Source: Bremia lactucae
Taxonomy: Eukaryota; Oomycota; Peronosporomycetes; Peronosporales; Peronosporaceae
Assembly: GCF_004359215.1 (NCBI RefSeq)
Contig: NC_090615.1
Location: 2,158,006 to 2,178,391 of the forward strand
Reading direction: 5' to 3'
Length of the DNA stretch: 20,386 nucleotides
Both the position numbers and the translations under genes were made by a program. The notes beneath the pieces were generated by a model that did not search any database, was not told where the DNA came from, and saw only the letters and a list, made by a program, of their open reading frames with translations. Shown here piece after piece: positions 6,227-15,354 of this stretch. The first letter of the stretch is position 1. Every line of letters starts with the position of its first letter.

Positions 6227-6967
6227 ATGGATTCCGCTTCCGCCACCTCTTCTCGCATCAACAAGTTTGATGGTATGAATTTTCATACGTGGAAGTTCAA
6301 GATGCAAATGGTGCTGGAGGAAAGGGACCTGTGGGAAGTGACAAGCGGGGAGGTGAAGCTCGAGCACCTGACCAGTACGCTGGATCAGACAACTTACAAG
6401 CGTAAGTCTCGAGAGGCGCTGGCGATTATCTGTCTTGCGATGGAGAATTCGGAGCTGCCTCTGGTTCGCTCGGCAAGTGGAGCGCACGATGCATGGTCAC
6501 GGCTGGAGGGACACTTCCAGAAAAAGAGCTTGGCGAATAAGCTCTTTCTTCGTCGACGCTTCTTTAAGGCCAAAATGGATGAGGGTGATGATGTGCTACA
6601 GCACATTAACAAGTTAAAGACCCTGGCGGAGCAGCTGGATGCAGTGGGAGCTCCGGTTAGTGAAGACGACTTCGTCATCACTCTCTTGGGAAGCCTCAGT
6701 GATTCGTTTGCGTTCCTGATCACGGCAATGGAGTCAAGAGCAGACTCGCTGTCATGGGAACTGGTGACGTCTCGACTGTTGCACGAGGACATGAAGCGCA
6801 AGGAACAAGGTGGCGGCATCGAGGGAGCCGCCCACGGTCAAGGTCAAGCGTTTATGTCGAGCGATCAAGGAAAGTGCAAGGGAGTACGACAAGCGCCTGT
6901 CAAGACGAGCAGCGCATGTCATTATTGTGGTGAGCATGGACATTGGATTGCGAAGTGTCCAGTGTGA
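6227..6967 (+). CDS. Copia-B Gag polyprotein (nucleocapsid), open
   Basis: 246 aa starting at the ATG in GCCATGG, the first ATG in frame with gag after the primer site. The amino end (FDGMNFHTWKFKMQMVLEER, residues about 14-33) is the DUF4219-like copia gag start. The UBN2-type gag body follows (KSLANKLFLRRRFF, LKTLAEQLDAVGAPV, TLLGSLSDSF, SWELVTSRLLHED). The zinc knuckle CHYCGEHGHWIAKC is at about 231-244. TGA comes two codons after the knuckle where the family would continue into protease, probably CGA to TGA. Gag would form particles and package RNA. It is the best preserved ORF in the window; whether it is expressed is unknown. Confidence 0.9.
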   Translation: MDSASATSSRINKFDGMNFHTWKFKMQMVLEERDLWEVTSGEVKLEHLTSTLDQTTYKRKSREALAIICLAMENSELPLVRSASGAHDAWSRLEGHFQKKSLANKLFLRRRFFKAKMDEGDDVLQHINKLKTLAEQLDAVGAPVSEDDFVITLLGSLSDSFAFLITAMESRADSLSWELVTSRLLHEDMKRKEQGGGIEGAAHGQGQAFMSSDQGKCKGVRQAPVKTSSACHYCGEHGHWIAKCPV

Positions 6968-7380
6968 CTCCGCAAGAATGCGCAGCGACAGAGGTCACAA
7001 ACAGCAAATATCGTGCAAGTAGAAGACAACTCGGTGATTTTCCGTTCTCGGTTGGTGGTGATCCAAGTGCTACCAAGTCGGAATGTGTGTGGTTGGTTGA
7101 CTCAGGACCGACGCAACACATGACGTACTCGAAATAGTACATGAAGAATTGCAAGACTATCTCTTCAACAAATGTGCATCTCGCTGACGACGGTGTGGTC
7201 CAACCGGTGGGAATGGGCGACATAGTGATGTCGATGAAAGCTTTCGGAAAGTTGTTTTCGGTTGGCCGCTTCACAAATGATGTTGGGCCAGATACGCTGG
7301 AGCGCGATGGTTGTTTTGTGGAAACAAAAGATCTTCGCTGGAAGCTTGGAGCGCGTGAAGGCAAAGAATTGTTCAAGCTT
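6968..7380 (+). pseudogene. Copia-B aspartic protease
   Basis: After the gag stop a shift leads to the frame with GDFPFSVGGDPSATKS and WLVDSGPTQHMTYSK (catalytic D at 7099-7101; DSGPT instead of DSGAT). TAG at 7136-7138 replaces a Glu codon. VHLADDGVVQPVG and GDIVMSMK follow, then a deletion of roughly 60 bp joins MSMK directly to the SVGRF region, removing the segment copia-A keeps (TPHGIEKG...WHIPKLSRK). Not functional. Confidence 0.85.
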
Positions 7381-8157
7381 TGCATGACGCCTATTCTGAT
7401 GGACGAGACCAATACAACAAGATCGATGGTATACCATGGGGACACCACGTCGTACCTCTGGAATCTTCGACTTGGTCACATTGGTCATGGCGGTCTTGAT
7501 GCTATTGTGAAGAGAAATTATGGTGTTGGCATTAACATTGCATCAGTGAAGCAGTGGGAGGTGTATGATGGATGCTCACTCGGTTAGCAAACGCGAGTGA
7601 GCTATGCCAAGTCATCACCCAATCGTGCGATGCAAGTTCTGGAAGTCGTTCACAGTGATATTGTGGTCCCATGTAGACGCCGACGTTCAGCGGGAAGCGC
7701 TATTTTGTCACTTTATCGACGACAAATCACATTTTTGCAAGGTGTACTTGTTTGTTGTGTATGCTGAAACACGAACGGGCAAGCGGGTAAAGACCATTCG
7801 CAATGACAATGGCGGCGAGTATAATTCGCGTGATAAGGCCAAGTTTTGCAGTGATCGAGGAATCATGCAAATATTCACGCCGCCTACCACTCCTCAGTTG
7901 ACGGGGTCGCCGAGCGGATGAATCGAACGTTGGTAGAGTGTGCGCGTTGCATGAAAAAACACGCTGGACTGTCCAAAGAGTACTGGGGCGAAGCTGTCAT
8001 GACAGCTACGTTTCTCCGCAGTAGATGTCCAACACGTGCTGTCAGCCATGACAAATTGCCACACCAAGTTTGGACAGGCAAGACACCATTGCTGGCTAAC
8101 CTGAAGGTGTTTGGTTGTCACGCGTATGTGATGGTGCCAAAGGAAAAGCGTGCCTAA
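7381..8157 (+). pseudogene. Copia-B GAG-pre-integrase and integrase
   Basis: GAG-pre-integrase: YLWNLRLGHIGHGGLDAIVKR, with Asn replacing the usual His before the LGH motif, then a DGCSLG zinc segment broken by TAG at 7586. The catalytic triad survives in pieces: D in HSD (7657-7659), D in RNDNGGEY (7805-7807) and E in VAERMNRTL (7912-7914). Breaks: loss of about 16 codons after KVYL near 7750, one-base loss at about 7900 (QL-N-G), TAA at 8155-8157 in KRAKFDS. The C-terminal stretch YWGEAVMTATFLRSRCPTRA and LKVFGCHAYVMVPKEKR is clear. It would insert element DNA into chromosomes. Confidence 0.88.
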
Positions 8158-8772
8158 TTTGATTCTCGGCAGTACGCTGCCGGTATCTTGGATATTCGGA
8201 TCATGAGAAAGCGTATCGATTCGAGGAGCTGGACAGTCGCCGCATACTGGTAAGTCGGGATGCTCCGTTCATAAAAACATTTTCGACACTGGAAGACGCA
8301 ACTACTTTCAGCAGGACGTTGTCATTGAAGATGAAGAGGCGGCGGATGATGAATCGCCGCAGGAACAAGAAGAAGATACTGCGCAAGATGCGGAAATGGA
8401 GTCCAGCAGTAAGAGACACCAACGGACACAGTCGTTGGAGAAAGCAACATACACTCTAAGCGCCAAGCAATCCGCGAATTACAAAAGACGTCAAGGTCTT
8501 GATGAGATGTTAGCAGCAGCTCAAGATGCAACACATTACGAAGCTGCATACGTCATGGATTCAGTGGGAGATATGCCGACTACGTTTAAGTCGGCTATGG
8601 AATCCAGTGACGCAGTGAAATGGAAGGAAGCGTGCGATTCGGAGTATGACTCGCTACAGAAAAATGATACATGTAACATTGTACCATTGCCAAAGGGGCG
8701 CACTGCAGATGGGTGTTCTGAGTCAAGGAGACTCCAGATGGCAAAGTTGAGCGGTATAAGGCACGTCTACTG
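8158..8772 (+). pseudogene. Copia-B integrase-RT linker and RT amino end
   Basis: 8158-8395 holds the GYSDHEKAYRFEE region in shifting frames plus acidic linker. From 8396 a frame reads MESSSKRHQRTQSLEKA, AAYVMDSVGDMPTTFKSAMESSDAVKWKEACDSEYDSLQKNDT and VPLPKG, the amino end of copia RT. Trp is kept here where copia-A and copia-C have stops. TGA follows WVF at about 8719. The sequence stops at CGTCTACTG, where the solo LTR begins. Confidence 0.82.
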
Positions 8773-9255
8773 TGTAGCGGAGCTACATCGCTCCTAAAGT
8801 TAGAGGAAGACCTTCAGACTCAAAGAGTCTCTTAGTTTTATTGTACCGATGAGTTTAACAACTCAGGGAGTCGTACAAGCTATTAAAGCTTAAGGAATCC
8901 TGTTCAAGGGATTTAGGGGTACGTAGAACCAAGTGGCAACCAGTGCCCAAGAGGACATACCTTAGAAAGGCTTCTATCTCTTACAGATTAATGCGCAAGC
9001 CTTAGAAGGCACTTAACGCTTTTAAGATCAAAAGGGGAACTGCACTTTATATATTTATTTAAATCTTAAATTCTTACTCTAGCTAATTAAATAGATTTTG
9101 GCCGCCAGATTTATATCTGGCGGAGTCCACATTTGTTACCCATAATAAATGGGATTTAAGCAACTAACTATTTTAAAATTAGATAAAAGGGATTGAACCC
9201 ATAAAATAAATGTACAACAACAACGGTTCTCCAACCGATGTGTGCCCGTATTACA
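8773..9255 (-). repeat. Solo gypsy LTR inserted in copia-B RT
   Basis: On the minus strand it begins TGTAATACGGGCACAC at 9255 and ends CCGCTACA at 8773, like the Gypsy-2 LTR (486 bp there, 483 bp here). The flanks are TACTG (8768-8772) and TAGTG (9256-9260), a five-base target duplication with one change. Removing the LTR and one copy restores the RT coding order ARL-VAKGF. No primer site follows, so this is a solo LTR left by LTR-LTR recombination. Internal hairpins include 9102-9123 (nine-base arms). Confidence 0.88.
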
Positions 9256-10060
9256 TAGTGGCTAAGGGATTCCCACAGAAGTATGGAGTCGATTACGAAG
9301 AAACCTATGCGCCGGTGGCAAAATTTACGTCGATTCGAATTGTTCTGAGTTTGGCTGCCAAGTATACGCTGAAGTTGCATCAGATGGATATCAAGACAGC
9401 GTTCCTAAATGGTGGATTAGATGAAGATATCTACATGGTGCAGCCAGATGGATATGTCGATGCTGGTCGTCCAGATTACGTGTGCAAGCTAAAAAGGTCA
9501 CTATACGGGTTGAAGCAATCACCCCGTATGTGGAATCAGACCATCGATGACTTCATGATCAAGATGGGTTTCGTCAAGTGTGAATCAGATCACTGCGTGT
9601 ACGTTAAGCGAGACGACAGCGACATATTCTTTGTTGTTTTGTATGCTGACGATCTGATCATCGCAAGTAGCAACGACGAGTTCTCACGTCAACGAACCGT
9701 GCGTTGAGTGACCGATTCGAGATGACGGATGTCGGTGAGCTGAAGTATTTTCTTGGTGTGGAAATCAACATTGATCATGCAGCTGGTCATGTGACGATGC
9801 GGCAAACCAAGTTTCTCAAGTCTGTTTTAACCAAGTTTGGTATGCATGACAGCAAGCCCGTGAAGACGCCTCAAGATCCTGGACTTAGACTGACCAAGAA
9901 CATGTGTGAAGGCGGCTGCAATCATGAGGAAACAATGAAGAACGTACCCTACCGGAGTGCCATTGGAGGTATCATATACTTGATGGTTGCGACTCGTCCG
10001 GACCTTGCTGTTGCAGTGGGAGCATTGAGTCAATTTGCGGCTGATCCCTGTCCAATACAT
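9256..10060 (+). pseudogene. Copia-B reverse transcriptase, catalytic part
   Basis: [61 protein letters not shown] and [19 protein letters not shown] lead to the intact catalytic YADD at 9642-9653 ([11 protein letters not shown]). A frameshift at about 9690 moves to the frame with DRFEMTDVGELKYFLGVEI, MRQTKF, KTPQDPGLRLTKNM and ATRPDLAVAVGALSQFA, ending with a shift near 10060. It is the best RT in the window, but it is separated from its amino end by the solo LTR. Confidence 0.9.
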
Positions 10061-10621
10061 TGGCAGGCTATAAGCGTGTGTTGCGGTATCTTCAAGCTAC
10101 ACCGACGCATGGGCTTGATTTCTCACGTGATGGTATCGCTAAACTGCAAGGATACTCAGACGCAGATTGGGCTGTTGATGTGGAGACGCGACGAAGTACA
10201 AGTGGATACGCTTTCGTGATGAATAACGGGTGTAATAGCTGGAGGAGCAAGAAGCAGCGCACGGTGGCGTTGTCATCGACGGAGGCAGAGTACATGGCGC
10301 TGACGGAAGCAGTACAAGAAGCAATTTGGCTCAAGACATTTTTATGCGAGCTTGGTGAGATGAAGAGCAACAAAGCTGTCAAGGTGTATGAAGACAATCA
10401 GGTGCGATTGCGTTGGCCAAGAATCCGGAGTTTCACAAGAGAACCAAGGACATCGGCATGAGCTATCACTTTGTGCGAGAAAGGGTTGAAGACGGCCAAG
10501 TGGTGCTGCAATGCTGCTTGACAAAGGCAATGAAAGCAGACATGATGACCAAGCCGATTCCTGCTATACAGTTTGAACACCTTCGATGTATGCTGGGAGT
10601 GATAGCACCAAGTGTCGAGTC
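10061..10621 (+). pseudogene. Copia-B RNase H
   Basis: The frame from 10060 carries KRVLRYLQATPTHGLDF, GYSDADWAVDVETRRSTSGYAF, SWRSKKQRTVALSSTEAEYMALTEAVQEAIWL and VYEDNQ. A shift near 10405 then moves to the frame with AKNPEFHKRTKDI, SYHFVRERVEDGQV and MTKPIPAIQF, ending VESSGSVGE at the polypurine tract. All catalytic acidic motifs are present. One frameshift separates the last third. Confidence 0.87.
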
Positions 10622-10630
10622 GAGTGGGAG
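10622..10630 (+). other. Copia-B polypurine tract
   Basis: GAGTGGGAG immediately before TGTTGGCGAGG; identical in copia-A and copia-C. Confidence 0.75.
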
Positions 10631-10694
10631 TGTTGGCGAGGAAGCGACTCGACCTGACCAAGTGACTACCAGTATGTACCAGTATATACCGGTA

Positions 10695-10715
10695 TGACGT
10701 CAGTAGATGACGTCA
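10695..10715 (+). promoter_or_regulatory. Two CRE/ATF-type palindromes in copia-B 3' LTR
   Basis: TGACGTCA at 10695-10702 and 10708-10715 with the same five-base gap as in the 5' LTR, although the gap sequence differs slightly. Confidence 0.55.
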
Positions 10716-10720
10716 TCCGC

Positions 10721-10733
10721 TTCTAGAAGGTTC
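10721..10733 (+). promoter_or_regulatory. Three-unit heat shock element in copia-B 3' LTR
   Basis: TTCTAGAAGGTTC fits TTCnnGAAnnTTC exactly, the minimal functional array for heat shock factor in other eukaryotes. It lies six bases after the CRE pair. Confidence 0.5.
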
Positions 10734-10811
10734 TATGAACTATAATTGGCTAGAAGTGATGATTGGCTTAGAGGTAGCAATAGGCTTGCGAATTAAGGAC
10801 CTTAAAAACAT

Positions 10812-10828
10812 TCAGTTTGCATTTTGCT
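10812..10828 (+). promoter_or_regulatory. Oomycete core promoter in copia-B 3' LTR
   Basis: TCAGTTTGCATTTTGCT, the homolog of 6147-6163 with C to G at position 4. In this LTR it could drive transcription outward into Gypsy-2 gag. Confidence 0.55.
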
Positions 10829-10855
10829 AAACTTCGCTCACTTGACCGTTTCATA

Positions 10856-11919
10856 ACACTCGTAGACAATCTACGCCTGAGTCTTTACAAGACTAAACCC
10901 TCACGAAAATTGAAGAGGGCCCAGAACTGTCAGAAGCGCAACGCGCCGCTTATGACAAGCTCAAAAACTTATTTGGGTCCTGCATGCAAGGCTTGAAGTC
11001 TTCATGCGATACGAAACCTCCCTGATCGGTCAGGTACAGGACCACTTAGCGGCATCTATGCCAACCCGGTATATCGCTGTACCTGACTCAGAGCCGATGG
11101 CTCGACCTCTAACTGTTAATGTGAAGACATTTGAGGGAAAAAAGGGAAAAAAGGGGAAAAATCTCCCTTTTTTAATTAAGCAGATGGAAATGTACATTGA
11201 TTCCGCCTTGTTCTTAACAGAACAGCAAAAGGTGGCTATGGCCATTTCCAAACTTAGAGGTAGAGCCATGGAGTGGGCACTATCGTGCAGCACGTCCATA
11301 AACGACGCTTTTCCCTCATGGGATTCGCTGAGACAGCAAATGACCAGCATGTTTGCACCGCCTGATCAGGCTTTTCGCATGCGAGCACAGCTTTTAGCAA
11401 CTTGACAGGGTAAAAGAACCCTAGGTGACTTTGTCCAGGAGTTAAGAACTCTCATTGCATCTATGCATCAAGACCCGGTGCGAGAAGCAATTGTAGTAAT
11501 TATCTTTATGGGGGTCTCAATGAGGGCGTTGCCCGAACGGAATTATTCCGATCTCATCCTGCTACTTTCAAAGAGGCAGTTGCCATAGCGCTACGCGCTG
11601 AGTTCGACTTTAAGCCTGCTCGCGTTAGCACGCCTGTTTACCGAACAAGCTCTTCGAGCACATGGCTTCCGTCTATTAGAGCGAAACCCATGGATTTAAG
11701 CCTCGTTGAGGAAGGAGAAGAGGCGCTTCATGCTGTGCAACAGTATAAGACCATCCGTAGATGTTATATGTGCTGAAGTATGAAACATTTACGTCCGGCC
11801 CACCCCCTACAAAATTCGCATAAAGCTCGAAAGAGCTCCAACTCCGACCTATACCAGAGATCTGGTACGGTGCGGGAAAACGTCGATACCCAGTGAATGC
11901 GGGGCTACTAAGGAAGACC
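10856..11919 (+). pseudogene. Gypsy-2 gag, continued after copia-B
   Basis: After the ACAC duplication the gypsy leader continues (TCGTAGACAATCTACG). Gag begins near 10912 (EEGPELSEAQRAAYDKL), shifts near 11000, then reads open from 11004: PLTVNVKTFEG, a Lys-rich run, MEMYIDSALFLTEQQKVAMAISKLRGRAMEWAL, FPSWDSLRQQMTSMFAPPDQAFRMRAQLLAT. TGA at 11403-11405 is probably a mutated Arg codon before QGKRTLGDFVQELRTLIASM. A shift near 11510 leads to GVARTELFRSHPATFKEAV. The zinc knuckle CYMC at about 11760 is broken by TGA right after the second Cys, and the last Cys is His. Gag ends where copia-D begins; pol is absent. Confidence 0.85.
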
Positions 11920-11926
11920 TAGGCTC

Positions 11927-12181
11927 TGTTAAACCTGCTGAAAGGCGTGAGGAAGAAGGGAGCGAAGCGAGGAGTCTGCGCGAAGAGGCGAAGACACTTA
12001 TGTCGGAGAAGGAATACATGGAAGTGATTGATTTGTTGGGACTTACAATTCTACTTCCGTAACCCCTCATTTCTACATGGCCTAATTCACTATACTATAG
12101 TATACTAAGAACTATGCTAAAATGCGGTTCGGATTGGACCGGTTCGGGTTGTGTACGTCACCTGAAACCCAGAACCCTCAA
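11927..12181 (-). repeat. Copia-D 3' LTR
   Basis: On the minus strand it begins TTGAGGGTTCTGGGTTTCAGG at 12181 and ends CAGGTTTAACA at 11927. It is homologous to 16440-16703: shared GGGTTTCAGGT, AATCAATCACTT, AAGTGTCTTCGCCTC and CTTCGCTTCGCTC-like stretches. Divergence is high for LTRs of one insertion. Confidence 0.82.
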
Positions 12182-12193
12182 TACGCCCCCTCA
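12182..12193 (-). other. Copia-D polypurine tract
   Basis: Minus strand TTGAGGGGGCGTA directly before the LTR start; a G-rich purine run in the expected place, just after the RNase H stop. Confidence 0.6.
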
Positions 12194-12732
12194 ATGCGAA
12201 CTCGCATGAAGACCAAGCGTCACAGTCATATCCTTGTGGCGCGGTCCGGGCAGTCCCTTTGTCATTATGTCTGCGAACATGTTCGACGTCTCACAGTATT
12301 CAAGGTGCACTTCGCCACACTTGACTGCGTCACGGATGTGATGATACTTGATGTCGATGTGCTTGGCTCGACCATGATTTACCGGATTCTTTGTCATCTT
12401 TATGCACGATTGGTTATCCTCGAAGATAACAAGCTCTGGTCCTGAATCATTAGCTAGACGGTGAATTCACTTGCCTTCCTGAATTGCCAGACTTAGCGCG
12501 ATGTATTCTGCCTCACTCGTCGTCAGCGATACGCTTGACTGCTTCTTGCTCCCCCAGCTTATGGGACAACGAGAAGCATAAACGCGAATTCCGAAGTCGG
12601 CTTGCGATCAACATGGTCACCGGCCCAGTCCGCATCAGAATACCCACAAAAGTCAACCTTGTCGCTTGGTTGATAGCGGATTAAATGTGACTTCGCCCCT
12701 TGTAAGTAGCGAAAAATACGCTTCACTGCGAT
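12191..12732 (-). pseudogene. Copia-D RNase H
   Basis: Minus strand from 12732: VKRIFRYLQGAKSHLIRYQPSDKV, GYSDADWAGDHVDRKPTSEFAF, then several shifts through the SWGSKKQ and SEAEY region. The last frame is open from 12397 to 12191: MTKNPVNHGRAKHIDIKYHHIRD, VHLEYCETSNMFADIMTKGL and LGLHASSH. The deletion and shifts around 12430-12560 remove or scramble the middle catalytic Glu region. The DADW aspartates are present. Confidence 0.83.
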
Positions 12733-13742
12733 CTAATGATCCTGCTGTGGGTTCTCCATAAAACGCGACACATAGCCTACAGTATATGCAATGTCTGGAC
12801 GCGTTGCAGTCATCAGGTGCATTAAAGCACCTACTGCTTTTCGAAACTGTGCATCCATGTTGGTTGCATCCTTGCTTGGGAGAAGTCGAGAGCTTAAATC
12901 AACCGGGCTGACGGGGGCCATGCACTTGCTCATGCCGAAACGCTTGAGAATGTCATTGACATAGCGTGGTTGACGCATGGTGATACTACGATCAGGTCCG
13001 TCCACCAATTCGATGCACAACACAAATGTACACTTGCCGCTGTCGGTCATCTCGAAGTCGATCTTCGTGCGCGCAATGAGTTTCGCTGAGCTTTCTGTCA
13101 CCAGGACGTCATCCACGTAAATCAGAAGAAGTACACAAAGACCATACACAACTTTGATGTATAGACATGGGTCGAATGCCGATGCTTGAAATCCAATTGA
13201 GCGCACAAATTCATCGAAAGTCTCGTTCCAAACTCGTGAAGCTTGCTTGAGACCGTAGATTGCTTGAGACCGTAGATTGCCTTTACCAATTTCAAGCAGT
13301 CAAAGTCACCATCCATCTCAACACCTCTTAGAATGACAGAATACTTGTTCTTTCATGACACCATACACGAACGCTGTAACTACGTCCAGTTGGTCAAGTG
13401 GCCAGTCGAAGTACTTTGTGATTGCAATAACCATGCGTAAAGTCACGTACCTGACCACCGGTGAGAAAGTTTCCGTGTAGTTGATGCCGTATTGCTGCTT
13501 GAATCCTTTAGCGACGAGACGAGCCTTGAATTTGTCGATCGATCCATCTGCCTTGCGCTTAATTTAAACACCCACTTGGTGCCGATTGCGCGCTGGTTGT
13601 TTGGTAACTTGGCAGCACGAGAAACACCACGTTTTTGCATCGACTCGAGTTCTGCTTGAGTGGCCTTACGCCAATGCACTTGGCTTGGTCCACTGATAGC
13701 ATCTTGGAAAGTTGCAGGCTCATCTAGATCGCTTGCTTCCAC
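12733..13742 (-). pseudogene. Copia-D reverse transcriptase
   Basis: Amino end in the frame 13742-13443 (ATFQDAISGPSQVHWRKATQAEL, AIGTKWVFK). In later frames the LVAKGFKQQYGINYTETFSPV segment, the LDQLDVVTAF region and AIYGLK are visible. A 17-bp tandem duplication at 13245-13278 repeats AIYGLKQ and shifts the frame. The last part, open from 13206, carries the intact YVDD at 13108-13119 (LLIYVDDVLVT), FEMTDSGKCTFVLCIELVDG and TATRPDIAYTVGYVSRFMENPQQDH, ending at TAG where the family has Trp. Order is complete but the frame is broken at least four times. Confidence 0.87.
13245..13278. repeat. 17-bp tandem duplication in copia-D RT
   Basis: GCTTGAGACCGTAGATT occurs twice in direct succession (13245-13261, 13262-13278). 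It duplicates part of AIYGLKQ and shifts the frame by two. Confidence 0.9.
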
Positions 13743-14152
13743 TGCATTGGCACTCGCACGCCAGAATGCAGGGGTTGGGAATTCTTCGTCGTGATCACTG
13801 GTGATGCCTTCTTTCTCCTCTTCATCGCTATATCTTGGTGCGTTCGGGCGCTTGATCTGCTCTTCTGATGACGATCATGCATGTTGTCCGGCGCACTTGC
13901 TTTTTCCAAACCAGCTTGGCGATGAGCCGTACGAGCAACATTGTTGTTCGGACGAATTTTGCGCTTGCCTGTTTGCTTGTTGTGGACATGGCGCACTTCA
14001 CCTTCGTTGATCTCGAGAAGATCTAAGTCCATTATCGCATCTTCGATTATTTCGCTTGACTTTTCCATCGAAAATTCAAACGTTGCTTCATCAACGTTGA
14101 TATCACGCATTATTACTATTTGTCCGGCCTCGATGCCTTGAGACTTCTTCAT
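13743..14152 (-). pseudogene. Copia-D integrase-RT linker
   Basis: Open minus-strand frame with QIVIMRDINVDEATFEF, an acidic IIEDAIMDLDLLEINEGE stretch, a basic TGKRKIRPNN segment and a low-complexity tail. The order VISRD-like motif, acidic patch, basic patch fits the spacer between integrase and RT in copia elements. One shift joins it to the upstream GYEEV segment near 14150. No catalytic residues are expected. Confidence 0.75.
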
Positions 14153-15069
14153 ACCCCATGAATATGCTGATTCGAGCTTTGGGATCCCACTTGAGACGTT
14201 TCTCCCTTGGGGTCAGAATGTATGCCTGACATCCAAAAACACGCATGTGTTTGACGCTTGGCTTGGACCCGCACACAATCTCGCATGGCGTCATATCGGG
14301 AATCTTGGGCGATGGCAGGCGATTCTTCACGTAGATTGCCAATATCGCTGCTTCAACCCAGAAACACTTGTCCAGCTTGGCGTGATGTAGCATACTACGC
14401 CCGATTGTCACGATGGTCCGGATGGCGCGTTCTGCAGTCCCATTTGTCTGATGTGCGTATGGGACCGTGATTTGCTGCTCAATGCCTTCATCTTCATAGA
14501 ACTTCTTAATCGAGTTGGTAGCAAATTCTCGAGCTCCATAATGGCGAAATAACTTGACTTTCTTGCCATACTGAACTGGATCTTGATAATGTAGTTCTTG
14601 ATGAGGTTCTCGCTCTCAGACTTGACATACAAGCAGAAACCTTTCATGCACCCACTTGGTTCATCCACAATTATTAGCAAGTATCGGCTGCCCCGATCGA
14701 AACGTCTTCCATGGGACCACATATATCGAAGTGGAGAAGCTCGCATGTGTTGTAGCGACGTTTATCACGATTACTTGGGAATGGTTTTTGGACCATTTTT
14801 CCTTGCTGATATCCGCGGCATACGCGTGATGCATTCGTTTCGGCAGGCATCTTTGCGTGCTTGATCATCCCCCTGGTTATCATCTTACAAAGAACTTCAT
14901 GTGGTGAATGACCCATACGCGCATGAAGATCGATGACACGAATGTTGGTCGCCATGTTTGCTGACCGTTGAGGTGCCCGAAGCCAATAGAGTCCATCAAC
15001 GAGATCCGCCGTAAACACCACTTGCTTGGTTTTCTTCCGCGCAATATGCATGTTATCGCCGTCAAACAC
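14103..15069 (-). pseudogene. Copia-D GAG-pre-integrase and integrase
   Basis: Minus strand: [29 protein letters not shown] (zinc His pair), then [11 protein letters not shown], where the second zinc Cys is Tyr. The first catalytic Asp is in [10 protein letters not shown]. After a shift near 14680 come [28 protein letters not shown] and, after more shifts, a RHYGARE stretch in which Tyr replaces the second catalytic Asp. TNGTAERAIR keeps the catalytic Glu. From 14411: MTIGRSMLHHAKLDKCFWVEAA, YVKNRLPSPKI, HMRVFGCQAYILTPREKR and WDPKARISIFMGYEEV. Two zinc/catalytic losses mean it is inactive. Confidence 0.87.
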
Positions 15070-15072
15070 TAC

Positions 15073-15345
15073 TTAAAAATTGCCACTTTTGTTAATCTTC
15101 GGCACCGAAAGCAGATTCTTGTTCATTTTCGGCACGAACAGTGCATCCGTGGTCTCGATGTTGCATTCGTTGCCATTGGGTAGGACCACTCGCTCGATGA
15201 TGGTTCCCACACCCTTAATTGCAGCCTTGCTGCCGTCAGCCACTGAAAGCTCGCCTTCATCCCGCTCGTTGAGACTTGCAAATTTGGCTTTGTCGTTGCA
15301 TATATGATGCGTTGCACCACTGTCGACCGCCCACGTCCCTGGCAT
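15073..15345 (-). pseudogene. Copia-D aspartic protease
   Basis: [18 protein letters not shown] carries the DSGAT catalytic motif near the start; [35 protein letters not shown] and [17 protein letters not shown] follow. TAA at 15073-15075 is an in-frame stop; the next codons continue the family sequence in the same frame ([14 protein letters not shown]). ATG 15345 is a convenience start, since the frame should come from gag across the unusual segment at 15355-15552. Confidence 0.87.
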
Positions 15346-15354
15346 ATTCTTGCC

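Larger units (their letters stand above)
5965..10855 (+). mobile_element. Copia-B, near full-length Ty1/copia element
   Basis: LTR 5965-6172, primer site, gag, protease, integrase, RT, RNase H, polypurine tract 10622-10630, LTR 10631-10855. By eye the LTRs are about 90 percent identical, so the insertion is old. A four-base duplication ACAC (5961-5964 and 10856-10859) fits insertion into the Gypsy-2 leader. A solo gypsy LTR at 8773-9255 splits RT. Two internal deletions (end of protease, middle of integrase) plus several stops make pol non-functional. Confidence 0.9.
10631..10855 (+). repeat. Copia-B 3' LTR
   Basis: About 225 bp from TGTTGGCGAGGAAGCGAC to TTTCATA. The exact end is uncertain by a few bases because the LTR end (CATTA in copia-A and copia-C) runs into the ACAC duplication. 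It carries both TGACGTCA sites, a three-unit heat shock element and the core promoter. Confidence 0.85.

Noticed and set aside
6968..7022. Programmed stop or recoding between copia-B gag and protease
   Set aside because: A frameshift follows within about 90 bases of the TGA and other stops lie downstream, so ordinary decay explains it; only an intact relative could revive the idea.
11140..11175. Poly-purine run near 11140 as a Gypsy-2 polypurine tract
   Set aside because: It lies in the middle of gag (coding a Lys/Gly run) with no LTR after it; more likely slippage-expanded lysine codons.
13801..14010. Plus-strand open frames across copia-D (e.g. 13801-14010, 15585-15924)
   Set aside because: They are antisense to recognisable gag-pol segments.
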